A stretch of DNA of 64,000 nucleotides from an uncultured Peptococcaceae bacterium (GCA_937976375.1 CALJRU010000063.1:69337-133336), one strand, 5' to 3'. Shown: positions 1 to 8,090, numbered from the stretch's first letter. Numbers and translations: made by a program. The notes: generated from the sequence alone by a model not told the origin.

Positions 1-263
1 AGTGCAGGATGGACAGTGGCCAGATCGTTTTCGCCTGCAATAGCATAACGTCCGGAACAATAGGGACAGCCTGTGCCACTACCAGTTCGGGTATGAACCG
101 CCGCTTGCCAGCGGTGCCCATTTGCACAGCACCACCAAACACGCTTTTTGCTGCCATGAGACACAGTCGCCGGTGTAAGCGGTGCGTTGCGCTCATTGTC
201 CCATTCACGGAGAAGTTCTTCCCGCTGTGTGCGCAGGCAAAAATCAAGCAATGATTCTCTCAA
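1..263 (-). CDS. DUF4379-type zinc-ribbon protein (N-terminal part, runs off left edge)
   Basis: The reverse strand is open from a TTG codon at 263 to the window edge (87 codons). AGGAGG at 273-278 lies 9 nt before the TTG, which decides the start. Around residues 21-69 the protein has the layout of the DUF4379 probable zinc-ribbon family: W and N, then VWWCC, GHRW, a Thr/Gly-rich turn and CPYC, followed by a NDLATVHP-like motif. C46, H50, C66 and C69 are the likely metal-site region. Proteins of this family often carry several such ribbons; the rest of this one is not visible, so its function is open. Its promoter lies inside the invertible segment just upstream, so expression is probably switched on and off. 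Confidence 0.75.
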   Translation of the reverse strand, partial: MRESLLDFCLRTQREELLREWDNERNAPLTPATVSHGSKKRVWWCCANGHRWQAAVHTRTGSGTGCPYCSGRYAIAGENDLATVHPA

Positions 264-299
264 AATCGTCAGCCTCCTTTCACTTTTATAGCGCTTGGT

Positions 300-317
300 C
301 AAAATCAATATTTTGTT
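300..317 (+). repeat. Left inverted repeat of invertible segment (IR-L)
   Basis: The 18 bases are the exact reverse complement of 590-607. Each copy has CAAAAT and ATTTTG arms around an asymmetric 4-nt centre (CAAT here, ATTG in the partner). This is the usual shape of a tyrosine-recombinase crossover site. It lies between the zinc-ribbon gene start and its promoter. Confidence 0.8.
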
Positions 318-346
318 GAGCTCAAAGCTCTTTGTTATATGCGAAA

Positions 347-376
347 ATTATAACACAAGATTCGGAATTTTGTCAT
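347..376 (-). promoter_or_regulatory. Promoter inside invertible segment, facing the zinc-ribbon gene
   Basis: Reverse-strand ATGACA (371-376), an 18-nt spacer and a perfect TATAAT (347-352). Transcription would cross IR-L and reach the TTG start at 263 about 80 nt downstream. Confidence 0.6.
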
Positions 377-469
377 TTAAAACCTAAAAATAATGATATT
401 GTTTTTTTGCATGACAAATCAAGGTCATTAGATTTTCGTTATGTAATGGCCTCGCTTCGTGCGCGCTTT

Positions 470-504
470 AACAGCTGACCAGTATTGGGTCAGCTGTTTT
501 TTTG
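470..504 (+). terminator. Rightward terminator inside invertible segment
   Basis: Stem ACAGCTGACC (471-480) with GGTCAGCTGT (488-497) followed by a T run. No forward-strand gene precedes it. It may insulate the recombinase, or block leftward readthrough when the segment is inverted. Confidence 0.7.
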
Positions 505-589
505 CGCAAAAAAATCTTTACGTAATAAGCTTAAAACGTTTTGCTTAATGCTTTTCGAATGAGAATCATTGGATTGATGAATAGAAATT

Positions 590-607
590 AACAAAATATT
601 GATTTTG
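590..607 (-). repeat. Right inverted repeat of invertible segment (IR-R)
   Basis: Perfect reverse complement of 300-317, located 10 bp from the 3' end of the recombinase gene. Confidence 0.8.
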
Positions 608-616
608 TCTATTATG

Positions 617-1462
617 CTAGAGCACCAACTGCAGTCGATCGAGCTGATGCAGGCATTCATTGCCAGAAGTCACCAGATAAATGCGGGTGGTTTCTATAGA
701 AGAGTGACCAAGAACATCGGCGAGACGCGAAATGTCCTTGTAAGTCTGATAGTACAAAGTGGCAAAGAGATGCCGCAGGTTATGCGGAAAGATTTTGCTT
801 GGCGCAACGTTGGCTGCTTTTGCCAGACGCTTCATTTCCAACCAAATGCGGCAGCGCGACAGGGATGAGCCGTCGCTGGCAAGAAAGATTTCACCAGCGG
901 CAATTTTATGAGCGCGTGCATAGCGCAGCAATTTCTGGCAGAGCTTGGATGGAATCAGAATGGTGCGAATCTTGCCTTTGAGATGGATGTCGGCGCGCCC
1001 TTGCTCTGCCGCTTCCACGGTGAGGGCTTTCACTTCGCTGACACGAATGCCGGTGCCGCAAATGGCTTCCATGAGCAGTGCCAGGCGATGGTTGCCTGTG
1101 CGATGAGCGGCACGTACAAGGCGCGTGTATTCATCGCGGCTGAGGTCACGCTCGGCGGGACGAAACAGCCGGCGCTGCACGCGCAGATAACGGCAGCGGC
1201 AATCTTCCCAGCCCAGCCAATGAAAAAGGCCATTGAGCGCTGCCAGCATGGCATTGACAGTGACAGGCGCATAGCCTTCCTCAAGAAGGGCGTCGGCCCA
1301 GCGGCTCACGCGCTGATGCGTAACTGGTGCGCCATCCAGCCAACGCGCAAAGGCACGCAGCGCACGCATGTATTGGTCAACGGTTCCTTTGGCACGTGCT
1401 TCTTCTTCCAAAAACGCATGATACTGATACAATTGAGCAGAAAATAAGCAACGATCTTCCAT
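617..1462 (-). CDS. Tyrosine recombinase/integrase, candidate DNA invertase
   Basis: A 281-residue tyrosine recombinase, the length of XerC/D-type enzymes. An N-terminal SAM-like core-binding domain spans about residues 8-85 and the catalytic domain about 105-275. Visible catalytic residues are R140 (GIRVSE), a lysine near 162-164, H227 and R230 (HNLRH), H253 (LGHSS) and the nucleophile Y262 (RIYL). AGGAGG precedes the ATG. No phage or conjugation genes accompany it, but its 3' end abuts an 18-bp inverted repeat bounding a promoter-bearing segment. It therefore most likely inverts that segment, as in other local invertase/promoter pairs. A chromosome-dimer (Xer) role is less likely. The family call is firm; the target is inferred from position. 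Confidence 0.9.
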   Translation of the reverse strand: MEDRCLFSAQLYQYHAFLEEEARAKGTVDQYMRALRAFARWLDGAPVTHQRVSRWADALLEEGYAPVTVNAMLAALNGLFHWLGWEDCRCRYLRVQRRLFRPAERDLSRDEYTRLVRAAHRTGNHRLALLMEAICGTGIRVSEVKALTVEAAEQGRADIHLKGKIRTILIPSKLCQKLLRYARAHKIAAGEIFLASDGSSLSRCRIWLEMKRLAKAANVAPSKIFPHNLRHLFATLYYQTYKDISRLADVLGHSSIETTRIYLVTSGNECLHQLDRLQLVL

Positions 1463-1502
1463 GGAAAAAACCTCCTCGATAAGTAATTAATTATTATATA
1501 GC

Positions 1503-1535
1503 AAAAAAAGCAAGACCCGCAAAGGTCTTGCTTTT
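1503..1535 (-). terminator. Terminator of rarD
   Basis: Hairpin AAGCAAGACC / GGTCTTGCTT; the T run (complement of 1503-1509) follows in the leftward direction after the rarD stop. Confidence 0.8.
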
Positions 1536-1551
1536 ATTTATGATCATTTTT

Positions 1552-2442
1552 TTATTCCGAAAGGCTGTGGCTGCGATGGCTCAAAGCAGCGCCGATGATA
1601 TAGAGGGCGACACCCGCCCAGACGAAGGCAAACATCACGGCGTAGGTGCGAGTGAAAGCTTCGTGGAACAGAAAAATGCCGCAGAGCAGCTGCAAGGTTG
1701 GGTTGATGTACATGAGGATACCCGACAGAGAATAGCTGGTGGTTTGAATGCCTTTGGCAAAGGCAACAAGCGGCGCACCGGTGATGATGCCAGTGGTTGG
1801 CAGAAGCAGCCACTGCCACCAAGCAATCGCTTCGCCAGGGGTGGCCGTTTGATTGTGAGCAAACAACCAAACCAGCATGACAAGGGCTGGCACTAGCATC
1901 CACAGGCATTCAACAGTCAGCGAGGTGATGCCGTCGAGAACAACCGTTTTCTTAATGGCACCATAAGCGGCAAAAGAACCGCCAATGACGAGCGCCAGCC
2001 AAGGCACCACGCCATAACTGATGATGGCATAAAGCACACCCACTGCTGCCAGCGCAACGGACAGCTTTTGCAGGCCGGTGAGCTGCTCTTTGAAAAAGAA
2101 ACAGCCAATAAGAATTGACATGAGCGGATTGAGATAGTAGGCCAGAGAGGCATCGATGACGTGGTCGGTGTTGACAGCGATGATGTAGCTGCCCCAGTTC
2201 ACCACAATGAGAATCCCGCTGATCAAGAGAGTGCGCATGACACGCCGATCTTTGAATACGTTCTTCAAAGCATGCGTTTGACGCAAAATCAAGAGCAGGA
2301 TCAATGCAAAGACCAGCGACCATATCACACGATTGGCCAAAATCATATAACTGTCAACAGTGACCAGAAATTTCCAATACACCGGCAGCACACCAAACAA
2401 AAAATAACATAGAAATACCAACCAAGGACCTTTATTATTCAT
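1552..2442 (-). CDS. rarD: RarD-type EamA family permease
   Basis: Integral membrane protein of 296 residues, the usual length of RarD. About ten hydrophobic helices form two EamA repeats. The start MNNKGPW followed by FLFGVLPVYWK fits the RarD signature, and the C-terminal helices contain SGILMYINPTLQLL and AFVWAGVALYI. RarD belongs to the drug/metabolite transporter superfamily; its physiological substrate is not established. I chose the ATG at 2442 because an upstream extension (to 2502) adds a non-family leader. The gene stands alone with its own terminator, back-to-front with the recombinase. Confidence 0.85.
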   Translation of the reverse strand: MNNKGPWLVFLCYFLFGVLPVYWKFLVTVDSYMILANRVIWSLVFALILLLILRQTHALKNVFKDRRVMRTLLISGILIVVNWGSYIIAVNTDHVIDASLAYYLNPLMSILIGCFFFKEQLTGLQKLSVALAAVGVLYAIISYGVVPWLALVIGGSFAAYGAIKKTVVLDGITSLTVECLWMLVPALVMLVWLFAHNQTATPGEAIAWWQWLLLPTTGIITGAPLVAFAKGIQTTSYSLSGILMYINPTLQLLCGIFLFHEAFTRTYAVMFAFVWAGVALYIIGAALSHRSHSLSE

Positions 2443-2560
2443 GATAACGTCTTCTTTCTTCAGTCGTTCTTTACCGCAGTAGTATAGCACTATTGATGTC
2501 ATTGGTTAAGCAAATAATGAATTGATAAAATTTACTGTTCGTTACTGAACTTTTACACAT

Positions 2561-2598
2561 AAAAAACGATCCACACCGCCTGGGCGTGGACCGATCTT
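2561..2598 (-). terminator. Terminator of the SPFH/TPM operon
   Basis: Imperfect GC-rich hairpin (GATCCAC...GTGGACCGATC) with a leftward T run immediately after the TPM-domain gene. Confidence 0.65.
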
Positions 2599-3426
2599 TT
2601 AAAATTTGCCAGAGCTGCCGGAAAAACCACCGGCGTCGATGGTGGTGCCGCCAAAGCCACCGCCGCCATCGTTGTCCATTTTCGGACGATGGGTGATGAT
2701 GGTCTGGCTGAAAATATAATCGTCGCTTTGATCGCTGAGAACCAGGCCGCCGTTTTCATGATCGACATAGTACTCGGCATGGGTTTGCCGGCGCGCTGTC
2801 TTCATGCTCTGCACCATGGCGGCCACGGTGAGCGCACCGATAACGGGCGCGCCGACCACGGCCAGCGCCAGGCAGATTTTGCCAAAGCTGCGCGCCAGGC
2901 TGACGTCGTAGGCTTCGCCGTCCACATAGTAATCGTGGCAGTAGTCGCTGGCGGTATCCAGATAATCGTTAAATCCGCCGTACCAGTCGTCGTCATGAAA
3001 ATAATCCAGGAAGCTGTCGGCCATCTTTTCATTGCCATAGTCGGTGAGCACGTTGTTGCCTTCACCGTGGGCGATTAGCGCGTAATCCTGCTGCTGCATC
3101 GACAGCATGAGCAGGATGCCGCTGCGGTCTGCACCAGTGCCGATGCCGTACTGGTCATAGAGCTGCTTGGCATAGGCGTACGCATCGGTGGTCCCGGCCA
3201 TATACGGCACTGTGACAATAGCAACATCGAGGCCGTACTCATCGCGGATGGCCTGAGCTTTGGCTTCAAGCTCTGCGGACTGCGCCTGAGTGAGCAGTCC
3301 AGCTGTGTCGTTGACCAGCTGCGCCGCACCGCCTTCAGCAGCAAAAACGGGCATTGTTTGCAGCATCAGCAAAGCAAGGAGGAGCAGTGCAGCAAACCAT
3401 CGTTTCACGAATCTTTTTTGTGTCAT
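2599..3426 (-). CDS. TPM-domain membrane protein (YgcG/YdjH-like)
   Basis: A 275-residue exported membrane protein. Residues 1-30 form a signal peptide (KRW, hydrophobic core, VFA-AEG). A TPM domain follows (about 35-160), recognisable from VNDTAGLLTQAQ, YGLDVAIVTVPY, YDQYGIG and GILLML. A transmembrane helix lies near 180-205, and the tail is Gly/Ser/Asp-rich (DNDGGGGFGG...GGFSGSSGKF), the usual ending of this family. ATG at 3426 follows GGAGG. It is the last gene of a run with a zinc-ribbon membrane protein and an SPFH protein, the set known in Bacillus as ydjG-ydjH-ydjI. A role in membrane or envelope stress is therefore plausible but not shown. Confidence 0.8.
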   Translation of the reverse strand: MTQKRFVKRWFAALLLLALLMLQTMPVFAAEGGAAQLVNDTAGLLTQAQSAELEAKAQAIRDEYGLDVAIVTVPYMAGTTDAYAYAKQLYDQYGIGTGADRSGILLMLSMQQQDYALIAHGEGNNVLTDYGNEKMADSFLDYFHDDDWYGGFNDYLDTASDYCHDYYVDGEAYDVSLARSFGKICLALAVVGAPVIGALTVAAMVQSMKTARRQTHAEYYVDHENGGLVLSDQSDDYIFSQTIITHRPKMDNDGGGGFGGTTIDAGGFSGSSGKF

Positions 3427-3437
3427 GGCTGCACCTC

Positions 3438-4526
3438 CTACATCAATAACAGTGCCAGTGCGCCGAACACCGCTGCAAAGCCAGCCGTTACGCCGCAAAA
3501 CCAGCCAACGGCGCGCCCTTTGGAAATGGGCAGATCACCGATCATGCGGCCTGTTTGGCCATTCATGGCAAAGGTGTAGGTATCGCCTTTCCAGCGTGTG
3601 GTCAGCATCCACACAGGCAAGAGCGCATAACGCGCGCTCTTATCCGTCAAGGAGATGTGGCGGTGGGTCAAGGTGTACTGGTCGTAGGGCAGGGTGGCGT
3701 TCATGGCAATGCCCACGCTTTCCTCGATGCGCGCACTGGCGCGGGAAAGGCTGCTTTCAGCATCAACGTCGTATTTTTCGGCGAGAAATCCCGGCAGATA
3801 TGAACGCACAAAAGGCACCAGGTCGTCGTAATTGAACGGCTCAATAGCATCCATGTAGCGGTCTTCCATTTTGGTGGAGCCGTCGACAGGAATCTTGTCA
3901 AAGCCCATGCGGCCTTTGCGCGCAGCGCGATAGTGCTCGATCGTGGTGATCTCGTTGTCACCAACGATGGCCATATGCGAGCGCACCGCGTCGTAGACAT
4001 AGTCCGCTTCCACTTCGCTGTCAAAAAGCCAGAATGGCACATAGATGCCCTTGATCTCTTCGATGTGATTGTCAGCAGCGAACACTTTCGGCAGCAGGCG
4101 TTTGCCTTTGTAGAAGTTTTTGAGAGCGGCAATGGCTTCTTCCTTTGTTTTCTTAAAAGGAATGATATAATCGGGTTTCAAAGTGCCAGCGAGGCGCCCC
4201 TCGAGTACCGTAGGATTGCCGCAGTAAACACAGGTGGTAGCGATGGTGTCTTCGTCGCAGATGATGGCTGCGCCGCAGGAAGGGCAGGTGTACACCTGGA
4301 GCGATTCTTCTTCGCCTTCTGCCCAGCTGCTGCCAGGCGGCTGATCGCCCCAATCCAGAACGCTGTCGGTTGTGCCCTGCGGGCCTTGCTCGTCCTGATA
4401 GAGTTTTTCCAGCACGCTTGCCTGGAAGGTGCTGTCACAATAGGCACAGCGCACCTCGCCGTCGCTTGGCGAAAAGGCCAGCGGCGCGCCGCAGTTCGGA
4501 CATTTGAAATTTGTTACCTCCGCCAT
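3438..4526 (-). CDS. Double zinc-ribbon membrane protein (YdjG-like)
   Basis: A 362-residue protein with two zinc ribbons at the N-terminus: CPNCGAPL plus CAYC (about residues 9-32), and CPSC plus CVYC (about 80-105). A conserved middle domain contains YIIPFKKTKEEA and YVPFWLFDSE. Two C-terminal hydrophobic segments (about 325-360) anchor it in the membrane. Such proteins are often mislabelled TFIIB-like or PriA. The start is the ATG 8 nt after GGAGG; an in-frame GTG overlaps that site and is unlikely. It sits 11 nt from the TPM gene and 14 nt from the SPFH gene. In Bacillus the counterparts form a membrane complex that recruits PspA; no pspA is visible here. Confidence 0.8.
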   Translation of the reverse strand: MAEVTNFKCPNCGAPLAFSPSDGEVRCAYCDSTFQASVLEKLYQDEQGPQGTTDSVLDWGDQPPGSSWAEGEEESLQVYTCPSCGAAIICDEDTIATTCVYCGNPTVLEGRLAGTLKPDYIIPFKKTKEEAIAALKNFYKGKRLLPKVFAADNHIEEIKGIYVPFWLFDSEVEADYVYDAVRSHMAIVGDNEITTIEHYRAARKGRMGFDKIPVDGSTKMEDRYMDAIEPFNYDDLVPFVRSYLPGFLAEKYDVDAESSLSRASARIEESVGIAMNATLPYDQYTLTHRHISLTDKSARYALLPVWMLTTRWKGDTYTFAMNGQTGRMIGDLPISKGRAVGWFCGVTAGFAAVFGALALLLM

Positions 4527-4540
4527 CGGCGGCACCTCCT

Positions 4541-5890
4541 TTAGCTGCGCTGGATGTCGTCGTCGTTAAACGGATCGCCGCATTCTGGGCAGAATTTTGG
4601 CGGATGGGTTGGATCTTCCGGCACCCAGCCGCATTTATTGCAGGCGTATCGCGCTGGCTGTGGGCGCGGTGCACCGCATTCGCTGCAGAACTTGCCGCTG
4701 TTTTGGGTGCCGCAGGCAGGGCAGGTCCAAAGGACGGCAGCTGCTGCGGCATGGACTGGATTCGGCTGGCCGCAGTTGGTGCAGAATTTTCCAGTGTTGC
4801 CAGCCTGACCACAGGACGGACACGTCCAGCCGGCGGCCTGCGCCTGGGCAGGCTGTTGCTGCTGCGCCATGCCGAACAAATTGGCCGCCGTATTGCCGGT
4901 GGCATTCTGCGCCATGCCCATGCCCATGAAGGCGCCGATGGCACCCATGCCGCCTTCGTTGGCAGCGGCTGTCTGCATGGCTTCCGCTTGTGCACCGGTG
5001 AGGTGGGCAGCCGCCATGCGTGGGTCACGCAGCGCAGCGTTGCGTTGGATTTCTTTGATGAGTTTAGCATCTTCTTCTGATGCCGATACCGAGCTGACCC
5101 CGAACGACACCACAGACAGTCCGCGCAGCTGTCCCCATTTTTCACTGAGAATGTCGTTGAGTGCGTCAGCGATTTCTGCCGTATGAGCAGGCAGGGCACT
5201 GTAACGAATGCCCTGTGCCGAGAGCTTGGCAAAAGCTGGCTGCAGCGCTGTCAAAAGCTCCGTCTTGAGCTGGCTGTCGATGGCATCACGGGTGTAGGTA
5301 TCGGTGATGTTGCCGACCACGTTGGCATAAAAGAGCAGTGGGTCGGTGATTTTGTAGGAATATTCCCCGAAGCACTTGATGGCAATATCCACATCAAGGC
5401 CGATGTTTGCATCGACCACGCGAAACGGCACAGGACTGGCGGTGCCATATTTATTGCCGATGATTTCTTTGGTGTTCACATAATACACACGCTGGTCATG
5501 AGCCGTTTCCGCGCCAAAGGTGAAACGTTTGCCCACGAGCTTAAAGCTGTCGATGAGGCCCTTTTTGAGGTCGCCGCAGAAAAGACTTGGCTCCGTTGAA
5601 GCATCGTATTCAAAAGCACCTGGTTCGGCGCAAAATTCCACGATTTTCCCCTGATCCACAATGAGCATGCACTGCCCCTCGGCAACCACAATGACAGAAC
5701 CGGTGGTGATGATGTTTTCGCTGCCTTTTCGGTTGACACCGCGGCGGCCTTGATGCTGCTCACCCTTGCGCACCAATTCATCGGCTGCCATGGCATCGCA
5801 GACAAAGTAGTCCTTCCAGGTATCTGCCAGCACACCGCCAACAGCACCAATCCCAGCGCCAAGAGCGCCGCCTATTCTGTTGAGTCCCAT
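4541..5890 (-). CDS. SPFH-domain protein with C-terminal zinc ribbons (YdjI-like)
   Basis: 449 residues. The N-terminal Gly/Ala stretch (1-22) may contact membrane. A YdjI/virion-core-type SPFH domain spans about 25-285, with ENIITTGSVIVVAEGQ and a DVDIAIKCFGEYSYKI strand. A Met/Ala/Gln-rich linker follows. The last 110 residues carry zinc ribbons of the CPSCG...CTNCG, CPACG...CSECG and CNKCG...CPECG types. Bacillus YdjI lacks so many ribbons, so this is an elaborated form. AAGGAG lies 7 nt before the ATG. It is co-directional and tightly spaced with the YdjG- and YdjH-like genes, which points to one complex at the membrane. Confidence 0.8.
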   Translation of the reverse strand: MGLNRIGGALGAGIGAVGGVLADTWKDYFVCDAMAADELVRKGEQHQGRRGVNRKGSENIITTGSVIVVAEGQCMLIVDQGKIVEFCAEPGAFEYDASTEPSLFCGDLKKGLIDSFKLVGKRFTFGAETAHDQRVYYVNTKEIIGNKYGTASPVPFRVVDANIGLDVDIAIKCFGEYSYKITDPLLFYANVVGNITDTYTRDAIDSQLKTELLTALQPAFAKLSAQGIRYSALPAHTAEIADALNDILSEKWGQLRGLSVVSFGVSSVSASEEDAKLIKEIQRNAALRDPRMAAAHLTGAQAEAMQTAAANEGGMGAIGAFMGMGMAQNATGNTAANLFGMAQQQQPAQAQAAGWTCPSCGQAGNTGKFCTNCGQPNPVHAAAAAVLWTCPACGTQNSGKFCSECGAPRPQPARYACNKCGWVPEDPTHPPKFCPECGDPFNDDDIQRS

Positions 5891-5902
5891 AATGATTCTC
5901 CT

Positions 5903-6238
5903 TTACTGGTCTAAACGTGTAAAATCGCCTTCAATATAACGCGTATAAGCATCCACCTGATCTGGTGTCATTTCACGATAATTGGAATCAAAGTCACGGA
6001 AAAGCCGTGGGTTGACCTCACGATAATTCAAACGTGCCGCTGTACGCAAACGGCAAAAACTCAGCATCAATGGCTGACGCACATAAAACGCATCGATTTC
6101 ACCCTCTGTCGGGTCATGAAAAGCGGGATGCACCACTTCTTCGCCAGCGTCGTTCATATAGTAAAAGCGTGGCACTTTTTCATATTCAGAGCCAAAGTAA
6201 TGCACCAATTCTGGTTCGGTTTTCTGTTTTTCCATCAT
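5903..6238 (-). CDS. Hypothetical protein in SPFH operon
   Basis: 111 residues, soluble, acidic and rich in Tyr, Arg and Glu, with no signal peptide, membrane helix or cysteine cluster. GGAGGG sits 6 nt before the first of two adjacent ATG codons. It lies 12 nt upstream of the SPFH gene and 15 nt downstream of the EamA gene, so it is probably co-transcribed. I do not recognise the family. Confidence 0.6.
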   Translation of the reverse strand: MMEKQKTEPELVHYFGSEYEKVPRFYYMNDAGEEVVHPAFHDPTEGEIDAFYVRQPLMLSFCRLRTAARLNYREVNPRLFRDFDSNYREMTPDQVDAYTRYIEGDFTRLDQ

Positions 6239-6253
6239 ATAATACCCTCCAAT

Positions 6254-7141
6254 TTATTTTGAACGTCGATTTAGGACAACAATTCCTGCAAAAATAAGCG
6301 CAATGCCAATCACAGCTGGCACCGTGATCGGCTCGTGCAGCACCACGATCCCCATCAGCGTCGCCACCATTGGCTCGGCAAACGCCAGCACACTGGCCTT
6401 GCTTGGCGCCAGCACCTGCAAGCCGCGGGTGTAGAAAATGTATGGCAGCGCCGTCGAAAACAAGCCCAGGCCGCAGATGCCCAGCACCATGCCGCCGCTG
6501 ATCGGTGGCAGCTCTGCACCTGTCAGAGCAAAAACGATGCCCATGGAGCACGCTGAAACAAACAGCGAATAGAACGTCACCGTCATTGGCGCATAGTGGT
6601 CCAAGGCCACACGCCCAAAAATGCTGTAGAGCGCATAGCAAATCGCCGAGCCGATGCCTGTTGCAATCGCAATCGGTGCCAGCTGAACGCTGCCGCCGCC
6701 AATCAAACCAGTGACAAAGAGACAACCTGCAAAGGCCAAGAGCACCGCCGCAATCTTCTGTTTGGTAATTTTTTCCTTAAAGAAAAGCCGCGACATAAAA
6801 ATAACAAAAAATGGCGCCGTGTAGAGCAGCACGGCTGACACGCTCAGCGTTGTAAAAGTCTGGGTCATGAAATAAAACACGTTAAAGCAGCCGATGGACA
6901 CAAAACCTGTGCCAATAAACATCCAAATGTTGCGCGGCTTGATGCGAAACGTCTGCCGTGACCGCACACCCAGATATACCGCCAACATGGCCGCCGCCGC
7001 GAAGCTGCGGAAAAACGCAATCGCCAGCGAAGACATGCCGCCCGCAGACAAATAGCGAGTAAAAAGCCCAATGCATCCCCAGCAGGTCGCCGCAAACAAC
7101 ACCTCCGCCACGGCTCGCCGCTCACTTTTCTTCTCACTCAA
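6254..7141 (-). CDS. EamA family (DMT superfamily) transporter
   Basis: 295 residues with ten predicted helices in two EamA repeats. Typical motifs are WGCIGLFTRYLS near the start, TFTTLSVSAVLLYTAPFFV at the end of repeat one, and PSKASVLAFAEPMVATLMG in repeat two. The substrate cannot be read from sequence; relatives export amino acids or other metabolites. The start is a TTG at 7141, with GGGAG about 9 nt upstream and no nearby in-frame ATG. It may be the first gene of the run that continues into the SPFH operon, and it diverges from rsmE. Confidence 0.85.
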   Translation of the reverse strand: MSEKKSERRAVAEVLFAATCWGCIGLFTRYLSAGGMSSLAIAFFRSFAAAAMLAVYLGVRSRQTFRIKPRNIWMFIGTGFVSIGCFNVFYFMTQTFTTLSVSAVLLYTAPFFVIFMSRLFFKEKITKQKIAAVLLAFAGCLFVTGLIGGGSVQLAPIAIATGIGSAICYALYSIFGRVALDHYAPMTVTFYSLFVSACSMGIVFALTGAELPPISGGMVLGICGLGLFSTALPYIFYTRGLQVLAPSKASVLAFAEPMVATLMGIVVLHEPITVPAVIGIALIFAGIVVLNRRSK

Positions 7142-7270
7142 TCGCTGTCTCTCCCTTCTGATTTCTGCTTCCTTTCATTGTACCGTGTTCGACAGGAAAT
7201 GAAAATACCTGTTTTCCCGCCGCGCCACGCGTGCTATGATAGAGAAAAACCCTCAGCAAAGGAGTTTGTC

Positions 7271-8017
7271 ATGCATCAATTTTTTCTCAACGAACCACTG
7301 AGCGACGACGCGCTCAAGGCGCCGCTCGTGCTTTCCCGCAAAGAATACCAACATCTCTTCGTGCTGCGCCTGCGCGAAGGCGAACAGTTTCTCTTCGCCG
7401 ACGGCTGCGGCCGTGAGCATCTCTTCGAAGTGATCGCCAGCGATAAGAACACCATCACTGCTAAATGTCTTGAAACCCGCGCCAGCGAAAATGAACTTTC
7501 CTGTCAGCTTGTGCTTCTGCAGGGACTGCCCAAACGTGAAAAGCTCGAGTTCATCATTCAGAAAGCCGTCGAGCTGGGCGCTCACGACATTGTGCCTGTC
7601 ATGATGGCACGCAGCAATGTGCGCATCGATGAAAAAAAAGCCGATCGCAAAGCCGAACGCCTGCATGAAATCAGCAAAAGCGCCGCCAGCCAATCCAAGC
7701 GCGGCATCATTCCTGAAGTGCACGGTGTGCAGTCCTTTGCCAGTGCCCTCGACGCCGTCAGCGATGCCGACATCAAACTCATCGCCTACGAGGACGAAAC
7801 AAGCCGCGGCACCCTGAGCGCTCTCCTTTCATCGCTGCCTCAGGCAAAAAAGATCGCCATTCTCGTCGGCCCAGAAGGCGGCATCAGTGACGAAGAATGG
7901 CAGCAGGCAAAAACCCAGGGCTTCCAAAGCGTCTCCCTCGGCAAACGCATCCTCCGCACCGAGACCGCCGGCCTCTGCCTGCTCTCCTACCTCATGCTGC
8001 ATTTGGAAAACGCATAA
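7271..8017 (+). CDS. rsmE: 16S rRNA m3U1498 methyltransferase RsmE
   Basis: 248 residues, typical length. RsmE uses S-adenosylmethionine to methylate N3 of U1498 in 16S rRNA. The N-terminal PUA-like domain starts MHQFF and includes SRKEYQHLFVLRLREGE. The SPOUT domain carries family motifs LPKREKLEFIIQKAVELG, VGPEGGISDEEW and the knot region LGKRILRTETAGL. GGAG precedes the ATG at 7271; longer upstream readings lack a ribosome site. In many Firmicutes rsmE follows prmA, but here it stands alone. Confidence 0.93.
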   Translation: MHQFFLNEPLSDDALKAPLVLSRKEYQHLFVLRLREGEQFLFADGCGREHLFEVIASDKNTITAKCLETRASENELSCQLVLLQGLPKREKLEFIIQKAVELGAHDIVPVMMARSNVRIDEKKADRKAERLHEISKSAASQSKRGIIPEVHGVQSFASALDAVSDADIKLIAYEDETSRGTLSALLSSLPQAKKIAILVGPEGGISDEEWQQAKTQGFQSVSLGKRILRTETAGLCLLSYLMLHLENA

Positions 8018-8025
8018 AAAAACTC

Positions 8026-8045
8026 GGCTGTCATTTTTGACAGCC
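8026..8045 (-). terminator. Hairpin after rsmE with leftward T run
   Basis: Stem GGCTGTCA / TGACAGCC. The T run lies on the reverse strand, so it may stop antisense transcription; the rightward stop for rsmE is the next hairpin. Confidence 0.5.
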
Positions 8046-8090
8046 CCTCACAAGTAAAAAAGAAACTAACAAAAATCATTTTTCATAAAA

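Larger units (their letters stand above)
318..589. other. Invertible DNA segment (phase-variable promoter switch)
   Basis: The 272 bp between the two perfect 18-bp inverted repeats hold no convincing gene. They contain a leftward promoter (347-376) and a rightward rho-independent terminator (470-504). A tyrosine recombinase gene begins 10 bp beyond the right repeat. In the orientation seen, the promoter faces the zinc-ribbon gene (ON). Inversion would move the promoter to about 531-560 facing right and the terminator to about 403-437 facing left (OFF). The inversion itself is inferred; repeats, promoter and recombinase are seen directly. Confidence 0.7.

Noticed and set aside
908..1447. Long forward-strand reading frame opposite the tyrosine recombinase
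   Set aside because: No ribosome site or recognisable domain, and the reverse strand encodes a complete recombinase with all catalytic residues.
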